A DNA stretch of 64,000 bases, taken from Montifringilla adamsi. Taxonomy: Eukaryota; Chordata; Aves; Passeriformes; Passeridae. Every line of letters starts with the position of its first letter. The stretch's first letter is position 1. Of this stretch, positions 11,606-23,860 are shown piece after piece. A program made the position numbers and the translations under genes. Where the stretch lies: contig JAGGNK010006448.1 in the NCBI GenBank assembly GCA_017590115.1, positions 4,014,589 through 4,078,588 on the forward strand, read 5' to 3'. The notes beneath the pieces were generated by a model. The model did not search any database and was not told the DNA's origin. It was given only the letters and a program-made list of their open reading frames with translations.

Positions 11606-14600
11606 CTCTGTAGATAATTTACAGGAAATAATGTGGCAAGTGTAAAACTCCAATTTAAAAGAAGTAAATTACTCTAATAGCAATTGCAGTCTTCCTCAGA
11701 GTGACTTGACAATATTTCCATTGAGCATATAGGACTGTATCAAAAACCTAAATGTTCAGCAACCAAAAATTACAATGAGTCTTAGCCAAAAATATTCTAG
11801 CACTTGAGGGAATTAACTTTTCAGCATGCCATGGCTGACAAGTCAGGTTTGGAGTGTGTCACAAAAAAAAGCATATTCCACTTCCTAGACTTCTATATCA
11901 TATGACTTTTGAGATTTTCCAGTGATGTCCACATCTTCTGCATGAAGCTAGCAGATGTGACACCAGACCTACTGGAAACCACTGACCTTCTGTAACTTCA
12001 CATCAATCCCAGACTCTAGAAGATAGACCAACAGAAAGTTTTGGGTCAGGATTCAGGCACCCACATTTAGATCTGCATGTAGCTTTCAGCACACAAGCTA
12101 CATTTCACTCCACTGTAGTCAGTAATGATCTAAAATTAGATGCAACTGTCTCCCTGCACAGGCAACTTGAACCATTTTAAGTACCATAAGGTGTGTCAGT
12201 TGATCTCCAGCTGCTACTGAAGAAAGGCAAGGATCTCTTGAAGATCCTATCTGACAGCTGTCAGACCCAGAAGGCTTCTACAGCTCCTTAACATGTCTCC
12301 AATGGCATTTGATGGAGTCAGTGTAGTCTGGAGGATTGTTTAGGTTGAGGCACCTACCTCCAGTCTCTCCAAAAACTACTGCATCTAACTCAACCTGAGC
12401 ACACTGACACAATGCAAAAATAGTTTGCCATCTAAAGAATGGATATCTAGGCAAACATAGTAAGCAAAAGTGGGAGACAGGAATAGTTGTTCTGCCCTCT
12501 GCAGAGGAAGAGTAAAAGGCAATTAGCAGGCAGCCAAGTGACATGATTTGTTGAGTTTCACAGAGGCAGTGCTTGGCAGAGGGAATTTACTGCAGAGTCT
12601 TTTCTGCCAGACCTCATCTAGTTCTCCTGCTGCGGCTGAAGATATTAGACAAAATTGATAGGAGTTTGATGTGAAGCAGACAGAAGGGCCACAAGCTTTT
12701 TTTCTTTCCAAGAACTACTTCTGTGAACACAATAGGAATTTTACCATTGCTTTCCATGGCTTTAAGGAGGTTCTGGGAGATTTCCCAAGAATTTCCACTG
12801 GTATTTAGAAAGATGTCTTTGTTCAGATAAAGCAAATAATGGTCTGATCTCCTTTCTGTGGTCACAAACCTTTGAATAGAGGTGAAGGAGTATGTCAATG
12901 TGCATGACCTGCACAAACTCCCTAGATGTCTTACTGGATTTGTGTATTTCCCATGGCTGCAGTTCTTGAACACAGTGTAACATACAATATGCTGCTCAGA
13001 GCCAGAATCCTTTCTAATTACTTCAGGTTAGAGATACTCTTGGTCACATATGGAGGATTCTGTCTTGCTAAAATGTCACATCTCTCTGTGGCAGGGCAAA
13101 GAGATGCTGCTGGTAAATCTCAGGGAAGATCTTGAGAGGGCTCTTAGAAATACCAGAGGATCATAAATATGTTAAGGTGCAGTTCTGTTTTCTGGCTACA
13201 CACCATCTTAGGTCTCCTTTCTATTTCTGCCAATAAAGACTTCATGTCACTGATACCTTTCAAAAGGACTTTGGTGAGCAGTACAGTGTGGCTTTTCACT
13301 GTGGGCTTGACTAAAACATTATGACTGTATTTACAGTCATTAGAGAAAGCAAGGTATCATCAAAGGTATGGCAACAATTAAGGAAAAAGAGAACATTTTT
13401 AAAAAATGTTTCCTAGTAAAGGAAAGTAATAATGTGCTCTCTTTCATGTATTAATGGCAGAAGTCCTCAAGACATCAGATGTTCAATGGGCAACCATGAA
13501 TACAGCAAGCAATTTTAAGAAAATAATATTGGATCACTTCATGTTACTGTACTCATATCCAGTCGAGTAACCTGACAAACTGCCTACAATTAAAGAGCTA
13601 CCTGTTGCAAATGAAGTTTGGAGAATTCAGGCCTACTGCTTTTGTTTCACTTTTTAAAGCATTTTCTCATTATACCAGTATTTTATGGTTTCAGAAACAA
13701 ATATTATCCTCTGTGTTTGGAGTAAAAAGGGTCCTCAACACACACAGTGATCCTTGCTTGTAGAGGTGAAGGAATGCTTAAATCTGCAACCAGAAATCAT
13801 CTAGAGCTCAAACTATAGAAATGGGGCTTATAGAGTACATTTACAGCCAAGGCAGCTGACAGTCTATGAAGTAAAAATTTTGTTGGCTTCTTAATATAAC
13901 TACATAGTATTTAAACAGCCTGTTTTGCACAACACTGTAGAAAGTAGCAGTTCTTTTTTTTTAATGTGGTGCTGAAAACCAGAATATGGTTTTTGTTTGA
14001 CATATAAGAAATGGTCATGCTGGTTGTATGAAAGAAAAGGGAACCAGTTTTTATCAGGAGAATTTTCTGGGAGTCAAACCTTCCTGTTAAGAATAAAGCT
14101 GGCAAGAATAAACCTGATTTATCTTTCAAGTGAATGAGTCACTGATGTTTGCCATCAGTGATAATCAGCAGAAGCTATGCGACAAGAAGATGTCATTTTC
14201 TGCAGTGAAACAACTTTCCCAGAATATTTTTTTGAGCCGTAGAAAATTTCCCTTTGACAAAGAATATAGTTTCACTGCTGAAACAAAATGTCCTTAATTT
14301 TGCAGTCTTAAAAATAAATTCTTAAATTAAAATTGAACCACATTTATGCCTTTATTTTCTACAGAGATCCCTGAAATCTTTATGTGAAAACAAAATAAAT
14401 AATAGGAATTTCTGATTATTAAATACATAGGTTTTTTCTGCTGATCAGCCTGTGGGAAAACAACTGATGCTGTTGTTATAATTTTAAGATTAGTGTAGAA
14501 ATAGTGTAGCTCTCCAGCAGGTAACACTAACTTTTAGGCTGGACCAGATTTCTCCATTCTGATTAACTTTTATTAGTCTGTCTGTAAAAAGACTTGTTTA

Positions 14601-17600
14601 CCTGGCTACAGTCAGTGTGAATAAGCCCTCAAAAAAACCCATTAAAATGATGAATTTAAGTTTAAGAAGCATGGTTCATTTTAATTCAGACTTTTATTTA
14701 CATATTAGAAAGCTATTTTAAAATACTGGCATTCTACCCATCAATTAATTTTTTTAAAAAATGCAGTCACATTCATATGCTCATAATAGTTCAAACATTC
14801 ACAAAATAATCTGTGAAATGAGTTTTTAAGATCCTCATCCAAGAAATGAAACTCTGAAGAAAGGCCACTTTTCTAGGAACTTTTGTCACCCAGATATGAC
14901 TCAGTAATCTGCATAGAAAAATATTTCTGAGAAATCAAATAGTCTTAGAACTAAAACTAATAAAGCCATTAAAATTAGGGTCAATTAAGATTTATTCAAG
15001 TGGCATAGGAATTCCAGCCTGGTATTATTAAGTAAATCAGCCTATTGGGATGGGGTTTTTTTTTCCCATATCATCAGTTTGAAATTCTATATTGTCAAAA
15101 TCCACCAGGGTAATGGCACTATGATGTATTGTGCCATCTCAAATGTGTTTTGGCTCTTGCTTGAAAATAATGACCAGATAAATACATCCCTGGAAATTGA
15201 CTGGGGTATTGCAATTTCTGGTTTGGTGGTTTGAAACACATGTAAAATACTTTTAAATTCTTAAAATTTGTACATTATCCTTGAGAATTTAATCAGTAAA
15301 GACACCTTAAAAATAGAAGTTTGCTGAGACTGCAAATATAATTTTAATTTTCAAAAATATTCTGTATTTAAATTTTAATATAAAAGGACATCACTATTAT
15401 GGGGAAAAATGCAAATATGGAATAACCAATTCTGTTAGTCATTTTAGTCACATTATCCTTTCTTTTTAAAATTAAATAGCTTTAAACTAGATAGTTTCTA
15501 ATGCATTTCTGTTCCACATATTACATTACATATATATATGAAAAAGTCAATTTGTAAATGAGTGTTCTTATAAAATAACCAAAAGAAATAAAATTATGAT
15601 TGATCTGAAATAATCGATTACAGTATGACAGCTTTCTTATCTTTAATTATAAAATACAATTACATTTTTGTGCTTTCATACCTGAACATTATAAAAGCTG
15701 AGAGAACTATTTCTGTTCTACTTGTGATTAGATCAGCAATGCCACTTCTTCAGGTCTTATCAAATTGGTTTTGATAATAATTACTTGGGAAGTGTTTGAT
15801 CTCAATGATGAATACTTGATTAGTTTTTCATGAAATCATTCAACCACACCACTCAACACTACTCATGTGAGACCTTGTTGATTTAGCTGTTCGAAAGAAC
15901 ACATTCTTTTTCACTGCAGTTATGGGATGTCAGTCTTTGGGGAAAAGAGGGTGGAAAAAGGGCAAGTTTATGGGTAATGATATTGCAGCAGCAGATATTT
16001 AAGGTTTGCTAATTCTCTTCTCAATTATGTTCATTCTCTGCCTCGTCACACTGCCTGCTACATGGTGACAGAATCAATCTTAGCAGTGGAATAAATTTTT
16101 CCTCTTTCAAAAAAGGGTTTCATGACACCATTGTCATCTTTGAAACCCTTGGAGGGTTTTGCCCTGATGAATAATATTTCATATGTGGAATGTTTATGTG
16201 ATTTTCACGGAGTGATAACCCCGCTACCACCTAACTTTGATGCATTGAGATTGCTGCTTTTCCCTGCTAAAGTGCTTTTACACACCACCTCCTACAAATT
16301 GACTTCAGACTTAGAAATAGAAGATTCAACAAAACTTCAACTCTCCATGGAAAAAAAGGATCATGTAGAGAAATTTATACATTGGACACAATCTACTTTA
16401 ATTATTTAAGCAGGAGTTTTTTGCTGAATAAGAGTTGTAGGCATTGTGCCTTATAATTTTTCTTTTACTTTATGCAGTTAGAATCATTTATCCAATGCTG
16501 ACCATATATCCATACTTTAAAATTAATTTTTTTTAACCCAGCTATCTTTAAGGGTTGGTCTGCCAAACCATATTTCTTGAAGTCAATAGCATTGTCTGCA
16601 TAAGTTAACTCTGCTCACATAAGGAGACACACAATGGATTCGTTTCCAATTTATAGGGAAAAAAAATCTACAGCCCAAGTACTTATGGCTGACTACATGC
16701 AAAAGAAGATATTTTCAGAGCAATGTCCTTACTTGTCAGTCATCAAATAGCAAGCAAAAGTCTTTTATCAAAAGAGGAGTTAAAGCCAGGCTAATTAAGG
16801 AGGAAAATTTTCAAGGAGACAATATTTTCTCTAATGATTTTCTTTTTAAAGTTGTTAATAGAATTATGACAGTTTTAACAATCAGAAAATACAATGCATT
16901 CCAAATGTTTCCTTTGTTAATTATAAGATCTCTGGAAATTGCATAGATCTTTTAAACTTATAAGCTTAGATTCCTTTAGGTGTTGGTTTTGGCATTTATT
17001 TTGTTTTGTTTTTAATATCTACTGTTATTTTGGTGGCAATAAGTTTGTCTTTGAAGACAAACAGGCTCTTCTCTAGGAGACTCAGACTGCTTAAAAGGAA
17101 AATAATATTCCAGGACTATGATTATTTTGATTATTGTGTCATCACATTAACATTGTACTGGAAGAAGTGTTCATCTGAACCTTTCATTTTTTTGAATTAA
17201 GTCTAAAGCAGAAAGTGCAGTCAGTCTGTTGGGTGGAAAAATGTAACATCTCTCTTTAACTGGTGAAGAGCACTTTTAATGCAGTTACCTCTAGATATTA
17301 CATGAATTCAGCAGTTTTTGTTTATCTGTTGTGCACTGTCAAAGTACCTGTCATTCTAGGATATTGTCTTTATGTAGTAGTTGTTGGCCAGCATTTCTGA
17401 AGAACTCGGCTCCCAGTTAGAAGGAGAAATGAACAGAAAGATTTTCATAGAGGCTTATTACTCTGCAGTTCCCATTGAAAACAAAAGAAACTACTAGCTG
17501 CCAGTTCCTTTGACAAGTCTGTTATTCCTTTTAGAAGGAACTGCAGCTGAGGTTTCCAAAGAACCTAAAGGATTTAGGTGTCCGGTTCCCAGGCAGGGGC

Positions 17601-19170
17601 CATACAAGGGGAAGACCTAGCCCTGTACCTTAGCTCTTAACATGCTGGATCAGAGCAAATATCCACAGCTGAGAAAAGGCCCGAGCCTGTGGGATGTCAG
17701 AACCAAGAAGTAGCTTGTGAATCTCGTACTACAGATCAAGTAGGCCATCCAAGAGCAGAAAAGCAGTTACTAGTCACATATTTCACTGAAATAAATTCAT
17801 TTCAAACTACAATATGCAGGTTCTTGTCAAGGGCAGATGCACCAGTTACCCATGAAAAGTACTAATACTCCTGTTGTCTTCAAATTTGCATGCATAGCAA
17901 AAAATGAGGAAAATGAGAAAAGACTCTGGAATAACATAGGAATTCCTACCACATTGTTCTCTTTATCGGTAAAATCTTTACTGACCTCTCACTTAATCCT
18001 TCTCTCATTATTCCCTTCAATAGGAAGCATGCATTCTGGACAACAATAAAAAAAATCTATAGTGTACGAGCATTTCTGTCATTTGCAGCTAATGAATGCT
18101 TTTAAGTATTGACTAGCAACTGGTCTAATAATGACAATGACTCCACCGATTTAGAGTAATAAATCCAAAGACTTGGCAGGCTTCTATTAGTATAATAAGC
18201 TCAAACATTCATTCAGGAAGATTAAGAAAATGGGCAGTAGACACTTGAATATTAGAGATCCTCTTTTTTTTTTTTCTTTTTGGTAACACCATCTGTCTGG
18301 AAAAAAACATTTCACAGTGTTTAGTGTGTAAATTTAAGTAAGAGCTAAGGTAAAACTAAGGATTTTTCCTTTTGCTGTAGCTAAGAGAGTGGGTCAATTA
18401 CAACAAATATGATTACTGCAGGGCTATGAGAGCCCACACTAACAGCATCTGTTAAGAAAGGCTTGGGGGGGATTAAATGCCTGTGTTCAATATGTACTGT
18501 GGACAACAGCTATTACCAGTGGTTCCAGATATTTTCAGAAATGTATATTTGATATTCCTTATAACAAACAGACCTCTCAGTGTTTTATCACTAGATGAAA
18601 GGCTTAAAAGACTTCAGATAAACAACAGTGATATACTTGTCTTCATCAGTGATGTAGGAGTAAAGATTATTCATCAGGCATTCCTCATCCTGTTGATAAG
18701 CATTTATTTTTCTTATTCAGGGAGAATATATTAATTGCTATTTATGTTAATTATTACATATACTTGAATTAAAGGAAACAATAATTACTTAGGTTTCATC
18801 AGAGCATTGTGAAGATACTGTTAAAAAAATCTAAATAAAGTAAGAAGTAATCTTGCTGGATAGTGAAACAAACAAGCCAGAAGTCAGAAAAATTATAAGA
18901 GAAATCTGTCCAGTTGATTAGACTTTAGTCTAATCTGTAAATTATCCTCAGAACCAGTGTTGTAAACTAGCCTTGGGTGGGACTCCTCTTGCATATCTTG
19001 TAGCATATTCCCTTGTTTGTTTGACTGAGGTCTTGTATCAAGCTGCAGAAAAACCTTTCCCACACAAGGGGAGGCAAAAGCACTGTCAGGCCATGTAGAG
19101 ACAGCAAGAGCTAAAATGGTCCCAGCAGATAAGCTCCACCACGCAGGGCAAAGGGGCTGTTCCCTACAGT
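11606..19170. other. AT-rich noncoding DNA, no gene recognised
   Basis: Only short open frames are present (119 codons at most, 12614-12973 on the minus strand), none with a domain I recognise. Two small inverted repeats are visible, at 13321-13340 and 14139-14161. The second has 9-bp arms, and the AP-1 consensus TGAGTCA at about 14135-14141 overlaps its start. The 17440-17600 stretch carries short blocks (TTCCCATTGAAA, then TTTAGGTGTCCGGTTCCCA) reminiscent of an old amniote interspersed repeat, but too diverged to assign. Confidence 0.55.
13321..13340. repeat. Short perfect inverted repeat, 9-bp arms, 2-nt spacer
   Basis: ATGACTGTA and TACAGTCAT flank TT. One or so inverted repeats of this size are expected by chance in 64 kb, so no function is implied. 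Confidence 0.7.
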
Positions 19171-19268
19171 CCTAGAGACATAGAATTTTTTTGGTTGGAA
19201 GGGACCTTAAAGATCATCTGTTGCAACACCCCTGCCATGGGCAAAGGCGCTTTCCACAAGACCAGGCG
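19171..19268 (-). mobile_element. CR1 LINE 3'-terminal fragment (about 100 bp), minus strand
   Basis: The plus strand reads GACATAGAATTTTTTTGG, then TTGGAAGGGACCTTAAAGAT, CATCTGTTGCAACACCCC and TGCCATGGGCAAAGGC. This is the classic complement of a CR1 3' end next to its terminal octamer. Similarity stops near ACCAGGC. Very short 5'-truncated copies like this are common for CR1. Confidence 0.9.
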
Positions 19269-20364
19269 AGTGTCACATGATCCAAGGAGCATCCAGTACT
19301 AATCTGTGATAAACTTCATGGGTGATACAAGTTTTGATGAAGCTATTGGCCAAGTTGCCTCTTTCATTGCTATGTTTCTTTAGTATACCTTGCATATACA
19401 ACTGAGTTTTGGCAAACAGAGGCTGGTTTAGGGCTGCATGGAAGGGACAGAGATTTGCAGCTCAGGCACTGAAGAGTCTGGGTAGCAGATACTTCCACAT
19501 AATATTTTTCTGCAAATCTTGTAGCAGCTGTAGACCATCACTGTACGAAGTGCAGGAAAATGCGGTTAATGCCAGAGTTCCCATGACAGTTTGCATACAA
19601 ATTTGTGGCTGGAGGTGGATTCATTAATAAAGTCAATACAGAGTTTATGTCAGCTCCACCAAAGCAGATAGCCATAGGAGAATCTGTCTAACTTAGTACT
19701 TCATTTGATGTATTTAATTTGCTGATTTATTTAGTAATAATGAGTGGATTTATTGTGTTTGAAAATGGGAAGAGCTCTGCAGTGTGAAACATCCTGCTGG
19801 TAGAGATCTGCAAGCATATTCAAGGTTGATGGCAATGACAGAAGCAGCAGAAAGTTCATAGGTCACTATAACAGAAATAAAAGTAAAGAACACTTATTCC
19901 CACATATTCATTTATTATTATTATTATTATTGTGATCTTGCTGATGTGCTTGGTCTTGAGAGACGATTATTACAGTCAGTGTAGTGAATTTCAGTCACAT
20001 TGGCTCCTGAATCTGATCAGCAACCTAGTGAGGAGGGAGGACAGAGTTGAGGGTAAAGATTTAAGTATTTGCCCCACATGCTTGTCATTTGATCAAAACT
20101 TTATTTCAGCAAAATACCTAACATTATTTGTCAAGATAATTGGGTATTTATGGTCTGAGGTAAAAGTAATAAGAGAAACATTAAGTAGGCAATGTTTAAA
20201 TTCCCGTAACACTATTGCATTAGAGGAAAATGCAAAATGGTGTCAGAAAAGCCAGTTAAGAGTTCAGTCCACGGACAACCCAAAGCAAATGAGAGTTTAA
20301 TGTGCTCATGGTCCATCACACAGATGAGCCTCACTCCAGGTACCCAGTAGAAATGGGTCACACT
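19269..20364. other. Noncoding DNA, no gene recognised
   Basis: There are short chance open frames only (up to 122 codons at 19932-20300 on the plus strand, no recognisable motif), plus the ATT-trinucleotide run listed separately. Confidence 0.55.
19912..19931. repeat. (TTA)n microsatellite
   Basis: About six to seven TTA units in a row. Confidence 0.85.
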
Positions 20365-21411
20365 TGTGGTTTGACACTGGCCCAAAGCCAGGCACCCATG
20401 AGAGTCACCTGATCATCCTCCCCTGCCACAGCTGGGCAGAGGAGAAAAAAAATAACAAAGGGCTCATGAGTTGAGATAAGGACCAGAGAAAACACTTCAA
20501 GGTCAAAATAGGCTTAACTTATAGGTACTAAGTGAATTTATCACTAACAGAATCAAAGGAGGATAATGAGAAGTAAAATAAGCCCTTAAAAACACCTTTT
20601 TACCCCAACCCTTCCCTCCTCCCCACTGACAGCATAGGGAGAGAGAGCATGGGGTTTTGGTCAGCTCATCATCTGAGGTTTTCTTCTGCTGCTCTGGGAG
20701 AGGAGCCCTTCCTCTGCGAGACTGCAGGGTCCCTTCCCAAGGGAGAGCTCTGTGTGAACTTCTCTGGTGTGGGTCCACTCTCATGAGCAGCAGTCCTACA
20801 GCACCTGCTGCAACAAGAGCCCCTACCACAGGCAGACAGTCCTCCCAAAACTGCTGTGGCGCGGATCACTCTTCCACAGGGTGCAGTCCTCCAAGAGCCC
20901 AGCCTGGAGCAGGGCTCTCCTCTCTCCACCAGGTCTCCCACAGGACCACAGCCACCTCCAGGCATCCACCTGCTCCAGCATGGGCCCCTCCCCCACGAGC
21001 TGTGGGTGGATCTCTCCATCCCTCATGGACCCATGGTCTGTAGGGACACAGCTGCTTCACCCTGGTCTCACCATGGCTTGCAGAGGAATCTCAGCTCCAG
21101 TGCCTGGAGCACTCCTGCCTCTCCTTCTCCACTGTCCTTGGTGTCTCCATGTTGTTTTCCCTCACATGTTGTCACCTCCTCCTCCTCCTCTCTGGCATGC
21201 CCCACTTTGTTTTGATTTTCTTCTTAAATCTGTTATCACAGAGGCGTTACCAACCTCTCTAATTGGCCAGCCTTGGCCAGCAGCATGTCCATCTTCAGAG
21301 CTGTCAGCCATTGGCTCTGCTGGATATGGTGGAAGCTTACAGCAGCTTCTCACAGAAGCCACCTCTGTGTTCCCCCTGCTATCTAAAACCGGGCCATGCC
21401 AAACCAAAACA
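20365..21411 (-). mobile_element. Solo LTR of an avian ERVL-type endogenous retrovirus, minus strand
   Basis: Read on the minus strand this begins TGTTTTGGTTTGGCATGGCC and ends near GTGTCAAACCACA, giving TG...CA ends and about 1,047 bp. Inside, in LTR order, are two CCAAT boxes (complement at 21310-21314 and 21262-21266) and a TATA-like TTTAAG about 35 bp downstream (about 21225-21232). Then come purine-rich GGAGGACTG-type repeats, a TTACTTCTCATTATCCTCC stretch, a polyadenylation-like GATAAA (about 20537-20542), and GGTCCTTATCTCAACTCATG near the 3' end. From memory these match avian ERVL LTRs. No gag, pol or env sequence lies beside it, so it is a solo LTR left by recombination. No clean target-site duplication is visible. 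Plus-strand frames of 119-217 codons here are antisense. Confidence 0.85.
21257..21315 (-). promoter_or_regulatory. CCAAT boxes of the ERVL-type LTR promoter (relic)
   Basis: On the minus strand, CCAAT occurs in AGCCAATGGC (21306-21315) and in GCCAATTAGA (about 21257-21267). The TATA-like element follows about 35 bases further on in the transcription direction. This is the layout of a retroviral U3 promoter. The TATA region reads ACAGATTTAAGAAG, which looks weaker than a canonical TATA box. Whether it still works is unknown. Confidence 0.5.
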
Positions 21412-21920
21412 ATGTCATAAACCAGCAATACTCTCAAGCATCTCATGTGTGATGGCTAGCAAAACAAGCTCCATGTTCAGAACTCCATGGCTTAAGTTCC
21501 AGTGTTTGGTTATAGTCTTTTAATACTGCATATTAGAAGGCACCTAAGCAGAGCTCATATTTCCGTGAAAAATTCAATGTGAAGCTGGAAATTATTTCAG
21601 ACAGCAGTTTTACTGGCAAAGTGCCCAAGGCTTGCAGATGGTACAGCATTCCTCTGTCTTGAGTGTGGAAATCAAGAAAGCTTGAAATGAGAAGCCTTCA
21701 AACAGGAGAAGGTGTTTCTGTGACACTTGCAATTGCAAATACAGATGATTCAAGTGTAATAGACATTAGGATCCACACGTCTGGTCTTCACATGAATAAG
21801 ACAGACAATAACTCCAGAAAGACAAGGATGTTGCAGCTAAAATGAACCAGAAAGAGAAGCATTATGATTTATAGCCCCATTTCCAGACCAAAAGCCATTC
21901 TTAGCATTTTGATCACCCAC

Positions 21921-21951
21921 AAAAAACAAAACAAAACAAAACAAAACAAAC
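21921..21951. repeat. (AAAAC)n pentanucleotide microsatellite
   Basis: About five to six AAAAC units are uninterrupted apart from the ends. A second array of the same motif lies at 41491-41531. Confidence 0.9.
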
Positions 21952-23818
21952 AAGCTGTCTAATTTGCTGTTATTTCTTAGGATGACACAAAAAAATGGAG
22001 TTCAAATGGGAAAAAAGTCTTGTTTAAAATAAAAGAAAAATAGGAATTTTTAAGTTCTGACAAAGAATAATTGAAACCCATGCCAGACGAAGGCTAAACA
22101 GGACCCCAGTTTGAACTTGAAGAAAATATTTGCTGTGGTTGGAAAAATTGTGTGTTCATCCAACTAAGTCTTGATTCACAGGGTACAAGCAAAAACAGTT
22201 CTGAATTTATTCTGGCACACACACACTGCATTTTTGGGAGGAATAGGTGACTTATGTGCTGCCTGTGACAAGGGAAGTCATCGTCTTTCTGTTGATCAAA
22301 GCCTTCCTTAGAAGTGGGGCTGCAAAGATTTCTTCAACCACACAAAAGAAGTTTTTAAAAAGAAGGATGATGCAAAGAAGGAACAAATTCCTGAAGTAAA
22401 TGAGGCAATGCCTACCTGAACATAGTGGTTTGCAGTTTGTAAGGAGCTCAGGGGAGAGTCAGTGAGGTGCAGATTGCACGGGGACATGCTATCATTTGCA
22501 CACACGACACATGCCGGGTGCAGAAGCAGCAGTTCCAAAGATATCCGAAGAGCTGTGGAACTACAAATAATTAGGACTCATGCAAACAGGAATAAGTATT
22601 AGAGATACAGCTGCATATATTGTGTTTTAAAATGTAGACTGCAGGTCATATCATAAGACAGGAAAATCCTTTGAAGCTGTAACTCTGGAAGAAGGGTGAG
22701 ATATCAAAGAAGGGAATCAGTGTTCAGTGCTGCTGTTCACCAAAAGGGCAACTGTTGTTGTTTGTATAAAGAGATCTATCTCAAGTAGCAGTTGGAGAGA
22801 TTAAACCAGTTTTGCTTGCATTTGCTTGAAAGTATCTTTATTATTGAAATGCTGTATATATATCTCAAAAGGGATTTTAGGAAAATTTAGAAGGTTTAGA
22901 AAAGAAAATCAAGAATTCTGTAAAGAATCTGCTACAATGAAAGAATTATTGAGCTAAAGCTATTTTTAAAAATGCCTGATCTACCATTATCTCAGCCAAT
23001 AAGAACCTATATGGAAAGGAAAACTTTGATAATGAAGGTACTTCTGACTTTTGACCAAGGAATAAAAATCCCATGGAGAAAAACCATCATATATAGAATA
23101 CAAAGATCTTTAATACTGACCATACTAACCACTGCAGCAATTTCTGGAGGCAGGTGGTAGCATTTTTTTTAATCACTAGCAATTTTTAATTAATATTGCT
23201 TTTATTTTTCTTTTCCCCCGAAATTTTTCTCTATTGCAAAGGGGAATATTTTAAAAGAAACTTATTGTGCATGCCAGACACCAGATTGGATGAGACAATC
23301 ATAATGACCATTTCTTCCATATGAATCCACACATTTATGAAAAGAATGAAGAGTGGCACAGATTATGAACTAACAGCGCTGTGCAGATCAGTTTTAGGGA
23401 AACACAATGCTTTTGAGGATGAGAGTGCAGCTTGGAGCTTTGTGGATATGACACTTCCACACCCTGGCTGGGTCCAGTCTGAAGACAGACAACAGAGTCA
23501 ATGAACATTTTGAGAGATGTCAGCCTTTTACAGATGTTAGGCTTGCATCAAAATTTGAATGCAGCAGAAGACAGAATTTGTCAATATAGAAAACAGTAGT
23601 ATCAAAGAGAATAACTGATTCTAGAAACAAGTAATTTATCAAATGTTATTTGAAAGACTTTTTTTAAAGCATCTGTTAATGTCAGCCCGGTAATAGACAG
23701 AGTTTAGCTCCTTCTCTAGAAGAGCCTTTGATAGTGTCCTCCCAAAGTTATGAAGCTTTGTTATTCATCATATCCAGAAGATTGTTTTGTGTTCCTCTGC
23801 TGTAACATTGAGGTTCAC

Positions 23819-23860
23819 AAGCATCATCAGAAAATCAATAAGCATCATCAGAAAATCAAT
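23819..23860. repeat. Perfect 21-bp tandem duplication
   Basis: The unit AAGCATCATCAGAAAATCAAT and its next copy are identical (23819-23839 and 23840-23860). The duplicated length is a multiple of three, so it appears as a 7-residue repeat (SIIRKSI) in a 75-codon plus-strand frame at 23787-24014. Nothing else supports that frame as coding. Confidence 0.9.

Noticed and set aside
17440..17600. Short words like TTCCCATTGAAA and TTTAGGTGTCCGGTTCCCA considered as an old amniote interspersed repeat
   Set aside because: Only fragments match my memory of such repeats. There are no ends and no consistent alignment, so it is not listed as an element.
20767..21420. 217-codon plus-strand frame and overlapping 119-128-codon frames on both strands
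   Set aside because: They lie inside the GC-rich ERVL-type LTR. LTRs do not encode these, and several overlapping frames on both strands point to composition.
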